This document shows, piece by piece, positions 16,279-24,317 of a DNA stretch of 64,000 bases; position 1 is the stretch's first letter; every line of letters begins with the position of its first letter. The notes below the pieces were generated by a model, which was not told where the DNA came from, ran no database searches, and saw nothing but the letters and a program-made list of their open reading frames with translations. Made by a program: the position numbers and the translations under genes. Origin of the DNA: Streptomyces barringtoniae (GTDB lineage: Bacteria > Actinomycetota > Actinomycetes > Streptomycetales > Streptomycetaceae); NCBI RefSeq assembly GCF_020819595.1, contig NZ_JAJHNP010000019.1:62001-126000 (forward strand). The letters run 5' to 3'.

Positions 16279-16526
16279 TCGTCGTGGCCCTGCTGCTGAT
16301 GGCCGGCTCCGCCACCGCCGCCGTCGTCCAGCGCGACCCCGCACGGCAGGCACTGGTGCTGTCCGTGCTCGGGTCCGTGCTGGCCGTCCTGTTCACCGTG
16401 CTCCAGGCCCCGGACGTCGGACTGTCCCAGCTGGCCGTCGGCTCCGCGCTCACCCCGCTGCTGATCATGCTGAGCGTGCGCAAGGTCAGACGCCGCGGTC
16501 GCCCGGAGGACGGTGGTGCGAAGTGA
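16263..16526 (+). CDS. DUF4040/MbhD-like antiporter subunit
   Basis: 87 residues with three hydrophobic helices (AVIVVALLLMAGSATAAVV, LVLSVLGSVLAVLFTVLQ, LAVGSALTPLLIMLSV). The P-D-V-G-L-S-Q-L-A-V-G segment is the MbhD/DUF4040 signature, which corresponds to part of the C-terminus of large MrpA proteins. In Mrp complexes this segment helps form the ion pathway. GGAGG lies just before the ATG at 16263. Its stop overlaps the next start (GTGA at 16523). Confidence 0.85.
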   Translation: MDDAVIVVALLLMAGSATAAVVQRDPARQALVLSVLGSVLAVLFTVLQAPDVGLSQLAVGSALTPLLIMLSVRKVRRRGRPEDGGAK

Positions 16527-17260
16527 AGCGGCTGCGGCTCGCCCTGCTGGCCCTCGGCGGCGCCGGCCTGGCCGCCCTGCTCGTCGCCGCCTGCCTCGAC
16601 CTGCCCGGCTTCGGCGGCCGGAGCCATCCGTACGGCACCCGTGCCGTGCACGCCTCCCTCACCCGGCGCGCCGCCAACACCATCGCCTCCGTCAACTTCG
16701 ACCAGCGCGCCTACGACACCCTCGGCGAGATGAGCATCCTGTTCGCGGCCGTGCTCGGCTGTGTCGTGCTGCTGCGCCAGGCCCGCGACGAGCACCGGGC
16801 CCAGCCGCAACCCGCCGAGGTGGCCCGGCCGGTCCGCCGCTACGCCCTGATCGTGCTGCCCGTCGCCCTGGTCACCGGGCTCTACGTCATCGCCCACGGC
16901 CAGCTCAGCCCCGGCGGCGGTTTCCAGGGCGGAGTCGTCGCCGCGACCGCCCTGCACCTGCTGTACCTCGGCGCCGACTACCGCGCGCTGGAACGCATCC
17001 GCCCGCTCGCCGTCTACGAGACGTCCGACGCCCTCGCCGTCTCCTCCTACCTCGTGCTGGGCCTCGCCGGAGTCCTGGCCGGCACCGCCTTCCTGGCCAA
17101 CACGCTGCTGCCGTACGGCACCTTCAACACCCTGTCCTCCGGCGGCACCGTCCCCCTGCTGAACGCGGCCATCGGCATCGAGGTGGCGAGCGCGGTCGTC
17201 GTGCTGCTCGCGAACTTCCTCGACCAGGCCGTCGAGATCGAGGAGGAACACGGGAGTTGA
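16523..17260 (+). CDS. MrpB/MnhB antiporter subunit
   Basis: 245 residues. An N-terminal hydrophobic segment, then TIASVNFDQRAYDTLGEMSI, which is the MbhE/MrpA-tail-like part, then a MnhB domain (ALIVLPVALVTGLYVIAHG, G-G-G-F-Q-G-G-V-V-A-A-T-A). The G-x-G-G-G-F-Q-G-G motif is typical of MrpB. It is longer than a bare MrpB (~140), consistent with a fused MrpA C-terminal part as seen in some actinobacteria. Start: GTG at 16523 overlapping the DUF4040 stop. It is a membrane part of the cation/proton exchange complex. Confidence 0.88.
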   Translation: MKRLRLALLALGGAGLAALLVAACLDLPGFGGRSHPYGTRAVHASLTRRAANTIASVNFDQRAYDTLGEMSILFAAVLGCVVLLRQARDEHRAQPQPAEVARPVRRYALIVLPVALVTGLYVIAHGQLSPGGGFQGGVVAATALHLLYLGADYRALERIRPLAVYETSDALAVSSYLVLGLAGVLAGTAFLANTLLPYGTFNTLSSGGTVPLLNAAIGIEVASAVVVLLANFLDQAVEIEEEHGS

Positions 17261-17616
17261 CCACCGTGATGCACGTCCTTCCCTACCTGGTCGCCGCCTA
17301 CGTCTTCCTGACCGGCTGCTACGGCCTCGCCACCAGCCGCAACCTGATCCACGCCGTCGGCTGTCTCGCGGTCTGCCAGTCCTCCACCTATGTCCTGCTG
17401 CTGGCGGTCGGCTACCGGGACGGCGCCACCGCACCCGTCTTCTCCGACATCAAGCCCGGCTCCCGGCCGGTGGTCGACCCGGTCGTGCAGGCGCTCACCC
17501 TCACCGACATCGTCGTCGGCGCCACCGTCACCGCGCTGCTGCTCGCCCTCGTCCTGCAGATCGCCAAACGGCACGGCACGGTCGACCCCGACGAACTGCG
17601 GGAGTTGCGCGGCTGA
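17257..17616 (+). CDS. MrpC/MnhC (NuoK-like) antiporter subunit
   Basis: 119 residues with three helices; the second carries RNLIHAVGCLAVCQSSTYVL, the NuoK/MrpC signature, and V-D-P-V-V-Q-A-L-T-L-T-D-I-V-V-G-A-T-V-T matches the third. TTG at 17257 is preferred over the ATG at 17269 because AGGAGGA at 17241-17247 sits nine bases before it and the TTGA overlap with the mnhB stop fits the operon. Its own stop overlaps the next ATG (TGATG at 17614-17618). Confidence 0.88.
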   Translation: MTTVMHVLPYLVAAYVFLTGCYGLATSRNLIHAVGCLAVCQSSTYVLLLAVGYRDGATAPVFSDIKPGSRPVVDPVVQALTLTDIVVGATVTALLLALVLQIAKRHGTVDPDELRELRG

Positions 17617-19388
17617 TGCACCATCTGCTCCCTCTGCTCGTCGCGATCCCCCTGCTCGGCGCCGCCCTGCTGGTGGCCGTCGGCCGCCATCTGCCCCGAA
17701 TCGCCGCCGAGATCACCGGCTTCGTCGTCTCCGGCGGTACGGCCGCCCTCGCGCTGGTGCTGCTGCTGAACTCCTCGCCGCCGATGGTCGAGTGGGTCGG
17801 CGGCTGGCTGCCCGTCGGCGGCGAGAGCGTCGGCATCGTCGTGGTCGGCGACGGCCCCTCACTCGGCATGGCCGCGCTCGTCTCCCTGCTGACACTGGCC
17901 GCGCTCGCCTACTCCTGGCGCTACTTCGACGAACCGCCGCGCGGTCACCCCGGCGCGTTCACCGCGCTGATGCTGCTCTTCCAGGGCGCCATGTGCGGGT
18001 TCGCCATCGCCGGGGACCTGTTCAACGCGTTCGTGTTCTTCGAGCTGATGAGCGTCACCGCGTACGCGCTCACCGGCTACCGCATCGACGACCCGAAGGC
18101 CGTACAGGGCGCGCTGACCTTCGGTGTCGTCAACTCCCTCGGCGCCTACGCCATGTTGATGGGCATCGGCCTGCTGTACGCCCGTACCGGCGAGCTGGCC
18201 ATGGCGAAGATCGGGCGCGGTCTCGACGCGGCGGCCGGACACGGCGGAGCGGACGCGCTGGTCCTCGCCTCCTTCGTCCTCGTGCTGACCGGGCTGCTGG
18301 TGAAGGCGGCCGCCGTGCCCTTCCACTTCTGGCTCCCGGACGCCCACGCGGTCGCCCCCACCCCTGTGTGCATGCTGCTGTCCGGGGTGATGGTCGAACT
18401 CGGCGTCTACGGCGTCTGGCGGGTGTACGGCACCGTCTTCGCCGGCCCCGGCGGCATCCCCGCCGCCGATCTGACCCGGGCCCTGGTGACGCTCGGCGCG
18501 CTCACGGCCGCGACCGGCGCCGTCATGTGCTGGTACCAGCGGCACATCAAGCGCCTCCTGGCCTACTCCACCGTCGCCCACACGGGCCTGTTCCTCGTGG
18601 GCATCGGCGTCCTCACCCCCCAGGGCGACGACGGAGTCGCCCTGTACATCCTCGGGCACGCCGGAGTGAAGGCCGCGCTGTTCGCCTGCGCGGGCGTCCT
18701 GCTCGACCGCTACGGCTGCCTCGACGAGCACACGCTGCACGGCCGGGCCCGCGAAATGCGCGCGACCGCGGTGATGTTCGCCGTCGGCGGCCTCGGCCTC
18801 GCGGGCCTGCCCCCGTTCGGTACGGGCCTGGGCAAGGCGGTCACCGAGGAGGCGGTCGGCGGCCCGCTCACCGTGGTGTACGTGGCCGCCTCCGCGATCA
18901 CCGCCGGCGCCGTCCTGCGGGTCACTGCACGCGTGTTCCGCGGCCTCGGGCCGCGACCCGAGGAGGCCGACGCCGACCTGGAGACCAGCGGATCCGAGGA
19001 GGAGCCCGAGACGACCGGCCCGCTGAGGCGGATCCCGGACACCATGAGGATGGTTCCCGCCGTGCTGCTCACCGCCGCCCTCGCCGTTGGAGCGGTCCCC
19101 GGATTCGGCGACCTGGTGGCCCGTTCCGTCAACGAGGCCGGGTCGGGCGGCGCCCAGGCCTCGGCGCAGTGGACGGTGCACGGCGCCCTGCTCGGCCTGG
19201 CCTCCACCGCACTGGCCGTCGCCCTCGCCGGCCTCGCGGTGACCCGACCGCACTGGACCGCCGCCCCCGACTGGTCCCGGCCCCTGCGCCGGCTGCAGTC
19301 CGGCCATGTCGGCGACTACGTCGCCTGGCTGCTGATGGGCGCCACGGTGCTGGGGGTGCTGGCCCTGCCGGCGGTGCTCGGCGGCTGA
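17616..19388 (+). CDS. MrpD/MnhD (NuoN-like) proton-antiporter subunit
   Basis: 590 residues of the proton-conducting antiporter family with about 14 hydrophobic helices. The family-conserved glutamate is Glu143 (FVFFELMSVTAYALTGYR) and the conserved lysine is Lys230 (GLLVKAAAVPFHFWLPDAH). Another signature is KRLLAYSTVAHTGLFLVGIG. This is the only large antiporter-type subunit in the operon; canonical seven-gene Mrp systems have two (MrpA and MrpD). The acidic insert near 445-470 (EEADADLETSGSEEEPETT) is a cytoplasmic or loop feature of unknown purpose. It likely exports Na+ or another cation using the proton gradient (family inference). A hairpin follows. Confidence 0.92.
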   Translation: MHHLLPLLVAIPLLGAALLVAVGRHLPRIAAEITGFVVSGGTAALALVLLLNSSPPMVEWVGGWLPVGGESVGIVVVGDGPSLGMAALVSLLTLAALAYSWRYFDEPPRGHPGAFTALMLLFQGAMCGFAIAGDLFNAFVFFELMSVTAYALTGYRIDDPKAVQGALTFGVVNSLGAYAMLMGIGLLYARTGELAMAKIGRGLDAAAGHGGADALVLASFVLVLTGLLVKAAAVPFHFWLPDAHAVAPTPVCMLLSGVMVELGVYGVWRVYGTVFAGPGGIPAADLTRALVTLGALTAATGAVMCWYQRHIKRLLAYSTVAHTGLFLVGIGVLTPQGDDGVALYILGHAGVKAALFACAGVLLDRYGCLDEHTLHGRAREMRATAVMFAVGGLGLAGLPPFGTGLGKAVTEEAVGGPLTVVYVAASAITAGAVLRVTARVFRGLGPRPEEADADLETSGSEEEPETTGPLRRIPDTMRMVPAVLLTAALAVGAVPGFGDLVARSVNEAGSGGAQASAQWTVHGALLGLASTALAVALAGLAVTRPHWTAAPDWSRPLRRLQSGHVGDYVAWLLMGATVLGVLALPAVLGG

Positions 19389-19404
19389 CCGGCACCTGTG
19401 CGAC

Positions 19405-19441
19405 GGCTGTCGGATTCCTGTGTACGGCGGAATCCAGCCGC
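19405..19441 (+). terminator. terminator of the antiporter operon
   Basis: CGGCT-(3-base bulge)-GGATTCC pairs with GGAATCC-AGCCG around a 10-base loop, 16 bases after the antiporter stop. The rest of the gap to 19575 holds an AT-rich stretch (about 19463-19496) that is likely the promoter region of the next gene; I cannot fix its boxes. Confidence 0.6.
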
Positions 19442-19575
19442 AGGCAATGAACGCGCTTTTCTGATGCAAATTCAAAGTAGTGTGATTAAAGAGATGCTCT
19501 GGGTGTGGTGAGAGTTTCCTTGAAGGGAGCCGCTACGGCGTGGTCGAGGCCCGCGGTTGACGAAGACTGCTGCGC

Positions 19576-21795
19576 ATGGCCACGAACGTCCTCGACGCAA
19601 CCGCGTCCACCGGTGCCGCCCGTCGCGCACCCTGGCGATCACCGGCGGACGAGCCCGCGTACGCGCGCCCTGCGCTGCTGCTCCTCACCGTGCTCGCCGC
19701 CGTTCTCTACGGCTGGGGCATCGACCACAGCCAGTACCACACGTTCTACGCGAGCGCCGCCCGCAGCATGACGGAGAGCTGGAAGGCATTCTTCTACGGC
19801 TCTTTCGACCCGGGGAATTCCATCACGCTCGACAAATTGCCGGGATTCCTGTGGCCGCAGGCGCTCTCCGCACGGCTTTTCGGATTCCATCCCTGGGCGC
19901 TGGTCCTTCCTCAGGTCCTGGAGGGAGTGGCCAGTCTCCTCGTCCTCCATCGCCTGGTGCGCCGCTGGGCGGGCGTGAACGCGGCGCTGATCGCCTGCAC
20001 GGCTTTTCTGGTGACGCCCGTGGCGGTCGGGTTGTTCCGCACCGCGGTGGAGGACCCCGCGTTCACGCTGTGCCTGCTGCTGGCGGCCGAGGCCACCGGA
20101 CGCGCCGCCCGCGACGGCCGGCTGCGCCCGCTGCTGGCGGCCGGTGTCTGGGTCGGGCTCGGCTTCCAGGCCAAGATGCTGGAGGCGTGGGCCGTACTGC
20201 CGGCGCTCGCGCTGGTCCACCTGCTGTCCGCACCCCTCGCGCTGCGCCGGCGTCTGCTGCACCTCGGCGTGTCCGCCCTGGTGATGACAGCCGTGTCGGC
20301 GTCCTGGATCCTCGCCGTCACGCTCGCCCCGGCCAAGGACCGGCCGTACGTGGACGGCACCACGAACAACTCCGCGTTCAGCATGGTGGTCGGCTACAAC
20401 TTCCTGAACCGCTTCTCCTCGCTCGGCATCAGCGCGGCCGCCACGGGCAGCGTGAGCGCGACCCAGGGCGGCGGAGGCGGCCACAGCCGAGCCGGCCAGT
20501 TCTTCGGCGCCGCGGGTGGCACGGGTGCCGGGCTCGTCCGGGACGCTGGTGGACCGGCGCTCACCCCGGCCACCGCAGGGGCGGGTGCGGGCCCACGGGG
20601 CGCCGGCGGGTTCGGCGGGGGCCAGAACGGCTGGTCGAAGATGTTCGGTACGGCGCTCGCCTCACAGACCGGCTGGTTCTACCCGTTCGCCGCGGTGGCC
20701 GCGGTCTGCGGACTGCTGTGGTGCCGGGGGCGGCCGCGCACCGACCGGCTGCGCGCCGGATACGTCCTGTGGACCGCCTGGCTCGCTGTGTACTTCCTGG
20801 TCTTCAGCGCCGGCAGCGTCGGCGGCCACACGTACTACATGGGCGTGATCGCGGTGCCGCTCGCCGCGCTCACCGGCGCCGGGAGCGTGCAGATGTGGCG
20901 CGCCCACCGGGCCGGCGGGCGCCGCGCCTGGGCCCTGCCGGGCGCGGTCGCGGCGACGGCCGCCTGGAGTGCGTGTCTCGCGGGCCGGTTCCCGTCGTTC
21001 CTGCCCTGGCTGGCCCCCGCGGTGGCCGTGCTCGGCATCGCCGCGGTGGTGCTGCTCCGCCTCGCCCGGCCGGGTCGGCCGCGCGCCGCGGGCCGCCTCG
21101 CGCTCGCCGGGCCGGCCGCCGCCCTGGCCGCCCTGCTCCTCGCGCCGAGCGCGTGGGCGGTGCAGGTCTTCAACCCGGTCTACCGCACCTCCGTGATGGG
21201 CGCGGTCGGCCCGTCCGCCATGAACCCCGGCTCCGGGGCGGCCCGCTCGGGACCCGGTCGGTTCGGCCGGGCGGCCTGGGCCCGCGGTGGGACCTTCGGG
21301 CAGGCGGCCTCCGCCGGCGTGCGCGGCCCGGGCCGGGGCGGATCCCTCGCGCGGCGCGGTTCCGTCGGCGCAAACGGCAGCGGCTCACTGACCGCGGACC
21401 AGCGCCGGCTGCTCGACTACGCCCGCGCGCACCAGGGCTCCGCCACCTACGTGTTCGCGGCAGCCGCCTGGAGCACAGCGTCGCCGTACATCCTGGCGAC
21501 CGGCGCCCACGTGCTGCCGCTCGGCGGATTCAGCGGCCGTGTGCCGTTTCCCACCCTGGCGCAGTTCCGGCGGCTGGCCGACGACGGAAAGCTGCGGTAC
21601 GTACTGCTGGGCGGCGGCCGGGGCATGAGCCCGGCTTTCGCAGGCACCGGGAAGACCGCCGCCGCGCAGATCACCGACTGGGTGCGGTCCGCCTGCACCG
21701 AGGTCCCCGCCTCGGCCTACGGCGCTACGAGTTCGTTCGGCGACGCGCGGACGGCCACCGCGCAGACCCTCTACCGATGCGGCCCCAGTCGGTAG
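19576..21795 (+). CDS. GT39/ArnT-like integral membrane glycosyltransferase
   Basis: 739 residues with a dozen or so hydrophobic helices. The first loop carries the acidic pattern of the PMT/ArnT clan (HTFYASAARSMTESWKAFF, then GSFDPGNSITLDKLPGF), and R-T-A-V-E-D-P lies in a later loop. These enzymes use polyprenyl-phosphate-linked sugars and act on the outside of the membrane. Two Gly/Ala-rich insertions (about 295-350 and 545-595) look disordered. The C-terminal region (QRRLLDYARAHQGSATYVFA) is a soluble domain common in actinobacterial members. No clear ribosome binding site precedes the ATG. The PRPP synthetase gene starts 40 bp downstream; PRPP could feed decaprenylphosphoryl-ribose/arabinose synthesis, which is a speculative link. 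Confidence 0.85.
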   Translation: MATNVLDATASTGAARRAPWRSPADEPAYARPALLLLTVLAAVLYGWGIDHSQYHTFYASAARSMTESWKAFFYGSFDPGNSITLDKLPGFLWPQALSARLFGFHPWALVLPQVLEGVASLLVLHRLVRRWAGVNAALIACTAFLVTPVAVGLFRTAVEDPAFTLCLLLAAEATGRAARDGRLRPLLAAGVWVGLGFQAKMLEAWAVLPALALVHLLSAPLALRRRLLHLGVSALVMTAVSASWILAVTLAPAKDRPYVDGTTNNSAFSMVVGYNFLNRFSSLGISAAATGSVSATQGGGGGHSRAGQFFGAAGGTGAGLVRDAGGPALTPATAGAGAGPRGAGGFGGGQNGWSKMFGTALASQTGWFYPFAAVAAVCGLLWCRGRPRTDRLRAGYVLWTAWLAVYFLVFSAGSVGGHTYYMGVIAVPLAALTGAGSVQMWRAHRAGGRRAWALPGAVAATAAWSACLAGRFPSFLPWLAPAVAVLGIAAVVLLRLARPGRPRAAGRLALAGPAAALAALLLAPSAWAVQVFNPVYRTSVMGAVGPSAMNPGSGAARSGPGRFGRAAWARGGTFGQAASAGVRGPGRGGSLARRGSVGANGSGSLTADQRRLLDYARAHQGSATYVFAAAAWSTASPYILATGAHVLPLGGFSGRVPFPTLAQFRRLADDGKLRYVLLGGGRGMSPAFAGTGKTAAAQITDWVRSACTEVPASAYGATSSFGDARTATAQTLYRCGPSR

Positions 21796-21835
21796 CATGA
21801 TCCCGGTCCTGCGGTGATCAGGCGAGGAGCGGATC

Positions 21836-22783
21836 ATGCGAGACATCGCCGTCTTCAGCGGCAACGCCCACCCCGACCTGGCCCACGAGGTCTGCGCGCA
21901 CCTCGGGGTGCCGCTCAGCCCCACCCGGATAAGCCGGTTCGCCAACGACTGTCTGGGGGTCCAGCTCCGGGCCAACTGCCGGGAGCGGGACGTCTTCCTG
22001 ATCCAGCCGCTGGTCCGGCCGGTGCAGGAGCACCTGGTGGAGCTGCTGCTGATGTGCGACGCCGCCCGGGGCGCCTCCGCCGGCCGGATCACCGTCGTCA
22101 TGCCGCACTACTCCTACGCCCGCTCCGACAAGAAGGACGCGCCGCGCATCTCCATCGGCGGCCGGCTGGTCGCCGATCTGCTCGTGGCGGCGGGTGCGAG
22201 CCGGGTGCTCGCCATGACCCTGCACTCCCCGCAGGTGCACGGCTTCTTCTCGGTGCCGGTGGACCATCTGAACGCGCTGCGCGAACTCGCCGCGCACTTC
22301 AGGCGGTACGACCTGACCCACACCACGGTCGTGTCGCCGGACCTGGGCAACGCCAAGGAGGCCGCCGCCTTCGCCCGGCTGATCGGGGCGCCGGTGGCGG
22401 CCGGCGCCAAACAGCGGTTCGCGGACGACCGGGTGAGCATCAGCTCCGTCATCGGCGATGTCACCGGCCGGGACGTCATCGTGCTGGACGACGAGATCGC
22501 CAAGGGCAGCACGGTGCTGGAACTGCTGGTCCGGCTGCGGGAGTTGGGTGCGCGGACGGTCCGGGTGGCGTGCACGCACGGGCTGTTCGCGGCGGGTGCG
22601 CTGAAGCGGCTGAGCGAGCAGCCGGACGTGCTGGAGATCGTCTGCACCAACACCGTGCCGGTCCCCATGGAGGAGGAGCACACCGACAAGCTGCGGGTGC
22701 TCACCATCGCCCCGGCACTCGCCGAGGCGGTACGGCGCATCCACAACGGTGAATCGGTCAGCGCCCTGTTCGAGCAGTCGTAG
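21836..22783 (+). CDS. divergent ribose-phosphate pyrophosphokinase (PRPP synthetase)
   Basis: 315 residues, normal family length, aligning end to end with bacterial Prs. The ATP/ribose loop is PHYSYARSDKKDAPRISIGG, with ARSDKKD in place of ARQDRK, followed by LHSPQVHGFF. The PRPP-binding loop is VIVLDDEIAKGSTV where housekeeping enzymes have DDIIDTAGT, and the adenine-contacting FSDGE segment is FANDC. The catalytic-loop Lys/Arg is kept in GAKQRFADDR. It looks like a second, specialised PRPP synthetase rather than the housekeeping one. Start: ATG at 21836 with GCGAGGAG upstream. Its 3' end overlaps the convergent STAS gene by 26 bp. Confidence 0.88.
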   Translation: MRDIAVFSGNAHPDLAHEVCAHLGVPLSPTRISRFANDCLGVQLRANCRERDVFLIQPLVRPVQEHLVELLLMCDAARGASAGRITVVMPHYSYARSDKKDAPRISIGGRLVADLLVAAGASRVLAMTLHSPQVHGFFSVPVDHLNALRELAAHFRRYDLTHTTVVSPDLGNAKEAAAFARLIGAPVAAGAKQRFADDRVSISSVIGDVTGRDVIVLDDEIAKGSTVLELLVRLRELGARTVRVACTHGLFAAGALKRLSEQPDVLEIVCTNTVPVPMEEEHTDKLRVLTIAPALAEAVRRIHNGESVSALFEQS

Positions 22784-23132
22784 CCAGGGCCGCGTCCAGC
22801 GTCGGGTGCGGCGGCAGCAGCCGGGACAGACCGGTGACCCGGAAGACGCGCAGGGTCAGCGGGTGCGTGCACACCAGGTGCAGCTGGCCGCCGCCGTCCA
22901 GCACCCTCGCGCGGGCCCGGTACAGCAGCCGCAGCCCGGAGCAGTCGAAGAACTCCACCGACCGCAGGTCGATGACGATCCGTGCCCCGGGCCGGCCGGT
23001 GACCCGGTCCAGCGACGGGCCGAGCTCCGTCGCCGAGACCAGGTCGATCTCGCCCCGCAACTCCAGCACCGTGTGCTCCCGGTGCTCGTACACACGGAGG
23101 TGACGGGTGAGTGGTGCAGGCTCGTCTCGCAC
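22758..23132 (-). CDS. STAS-domain anti-sigma factor antagonist
   Basis: 124 residues, a single STAS domain: LRVYEHREHTVLELRGEIDL near the start and DLRSVEFFDCSGLRLLYRA, where D-C-S-G holds the serine that partner anti-sigma kinases phosphorylate. GTG at 23130-23132 is chosen because GGGAGG sits ten bases upstream; an upstream in-frame GTG has nothing. In Streptomyces such proteins release stress or developmental sigma factors from serine-kinase anti-sigma factors. No anti-sigma partner is adjacent, but the SpoIIE-type phosphatase elsewhere in the window belongs to the same regulatory logic. Confidence 0.88.
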   Translation of the reverse strand: MRDEPAPLTRHLRVYEHREHTVLELRGEIDLVSATELGPSLDRVTGRPGARIVIDLRSVEFFDCSGLRLLYRARARVLDGGGQLHLVCTHPLTLRVFRVTGLSRLLPPHPTLDAALATTARTGR

Positions 23133-23285
23133 GACGGCATCACCTCCCACCCGCTCCCGGACGTCGGTCTCCCGATCGTCAAGTTACCCTCGATGGAAGG
23201 AATTTGAGCATGTTCGGTTGACATATGTCTTCGAGTTTGAGGCGTATCGCCCGGTAACCGTGCTCGGACGAACGGGTGTTGCCGC

Positions 23286-24236
23286 TCAGTCGACCAGAAG
23301 GACCAGCTTCCCCGCGGTCCGCCCGGTGTCGCCCACTTCGTGCGCCTTCGCCGCCTCGGCCAGCGGGAACGTCCCGGCGATCGTCGCCCTCAGCTTCCCG
23401 GACTCCGCCAGCTCCGCGACCTTCTGCATCCCGGCCCGGTCGGCGTCCACCAGCATGCGCACGGCCCGCACACCGCGCCGCTCGGCCTCGTCGTGGAACT
23501 CCGCCGAGCCCACCGGCAGGATCGACACCACGACACCGCCCGGCCGCAGCACCTTCAGCGACTCCACGGAGGTGTCCCCGCCGAGCGTGTCCAGGACCAC
23601 GTCGACGTCCCGCACCGCCTCGGTGACGTCGGTCGTCCGGTAGTCGACGGGCTCGTCCACGCCGATCTCCCGCAGGAAGTCGTGCTTGCCCGCGCTGGCC
23701 GTGCCGATCACGTACGCACCGCGCGCCTTGGCGATCTGCACCGCCACATGCCCGACCCCGCCGGCCGCCGCGTGGATCAGCACCCGCTGTCCGGGCCGTA
23801 CGTCCGCGTGCTCGGTCAGCGCCTGCCAGGCGGTCAGGGACACCAGCGGCAGCGCGCCCGCCTGGGTGTGGTCGATCGAGGCCGGCTTGTGCGCCAGGGC
23901 GCGCACCGGGGCGATCACATACTCGGCGTGCGAGCCGTGGCCGTACGGGTAGGGCAGCATGCCGAAGACCTCGTCGCCGGGCTCGAAGGCGGCCACGCCG
24001 ATCCCGGTCTCGACGACCTCGCCGGAGACGTCCCAGCCGAGGACGAACGGCGGCTCGCCCAGGAAGCCGCCGGTGGCCCGGTGCTTCCAGTCGGTGGGGT
24101 TGACCCCGGCCGCCCGGACCCGGACCAGCACCTGGTTGGGGCCCGGCTTCGGCCGCTGCACCCGTACTTCCTTCAGGACCTCGGGACCGCCGAGGACGTC
24201 CTGGCCGATGGCTCGCATCGTGTTCACATCGCTCAT
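23286..24236 (-). CDS. zinc-independent quinone-oxidoreductase-like NAD(P)H dehydrogenase
   Basis: 316 residues of the MDR superfamily. The N-terminal GroES-like half contains VRVRAAGVNPTDWKHRATGG; the Rossmann half has HAAAGGVGHVAVQIAKARGA (cofactor loop about 150-165). Zinc-ligand cysteines are absent, as in quinone oxidoreductases and enoyl reductases. Start: ATG at 24234-24236; a GTG two codons earlier is possible. It is divergent from the GlxA-type regulator, with only ~70 bp and two palindromes between them, so it is very probably a regulated target. The usual role is reduction of quinones or enones. Confidence 0.88.
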   Translation of the reverse strand: MSDVNTMRAIGQDVLGGPEVLKEVRVQRPKPGPNQVLVRVRAAGVNPTDWKHRATGGFLGEPPFVLGWDVSGEVVETGIGVAAFEPGDEVFGMLPYPYGHGSHAEYVIAPVRALAHKPASIDHTQAGALPLVSLTAWQALTEHADVRPGQRVLIHAAAGGVGHVAVQIAKARGAYVIGTASAGKHDFLREIGVDEPVDYRTTDVTEAVRDVDVVLDTLGGDTSVESLKVLRPGGVVVSILPVGSAEFHDEAERRGVRAVRMLVDADRAGMQKVAELAESGKLRATIAGTFPLAEAAKAHEVGDTGRTAGKLVLLVD

Positions 24237-24273
24237 GGTCACCCAGCCTGCCCGGAGCAGCCCTTCCGGGAAA

Positions 24274-24287
24274 TGGCATGAATGCCA
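24274..24287. promoter_or_regulatory. palindrome TGGCAT-GA-ATGCCA
   Basis: A perfect inverted repeat in the divergent region between the oxidoreductase and GlxA-type genes. It covers the -35 region of the regulator promoter, whose likely -10 is TAAGAT at 24296-24301. The left half plus spacer (TGGCATGAAT) agrees with nine of ten positions of the AdpA consensus TGGCSNGWWY; AdpA is itself a GlxA/AraC-type protein. Confidence 0.6.
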
Positions 24288-24303
24288 ACCTTCGATAAGA
24301 TCG

Positions 24304-24317
24304 TGCCATGCATGGCA
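24304..24317. promoter_or_regulatory. palindrome TGCCATG-CATGGCA over the start codon
   Basis: A perfect 14-base palindrome that contains the ATG (24308-24310) of the GlxA-type gene. It is built from the same TGCCA/TGGCA halves as the site 30 bp upstream. With TAAGAT at 24296-24301 the transcript would start within a base or two of the ATG, so the mRNA is probably leaderless and this site would act on transcription initiation. Confidence 0.55.

Noticed and set aside
19557..21800. A second long plus-strand frame beside the GT39-like gene
   Set aside because: It overlaps the glycosyltransferase in another frame and encodes an Arg-rich product with no helices; the other frame has clear membrane helices and family motifs.
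23133..23285. A GGGTAA box on the minus strand upstream of the STAS gene as a sigma-B-type promoter
   Set aside because: The matching GNNT -35 element is not found at 14-16 bp, so the call would rest on six bases.
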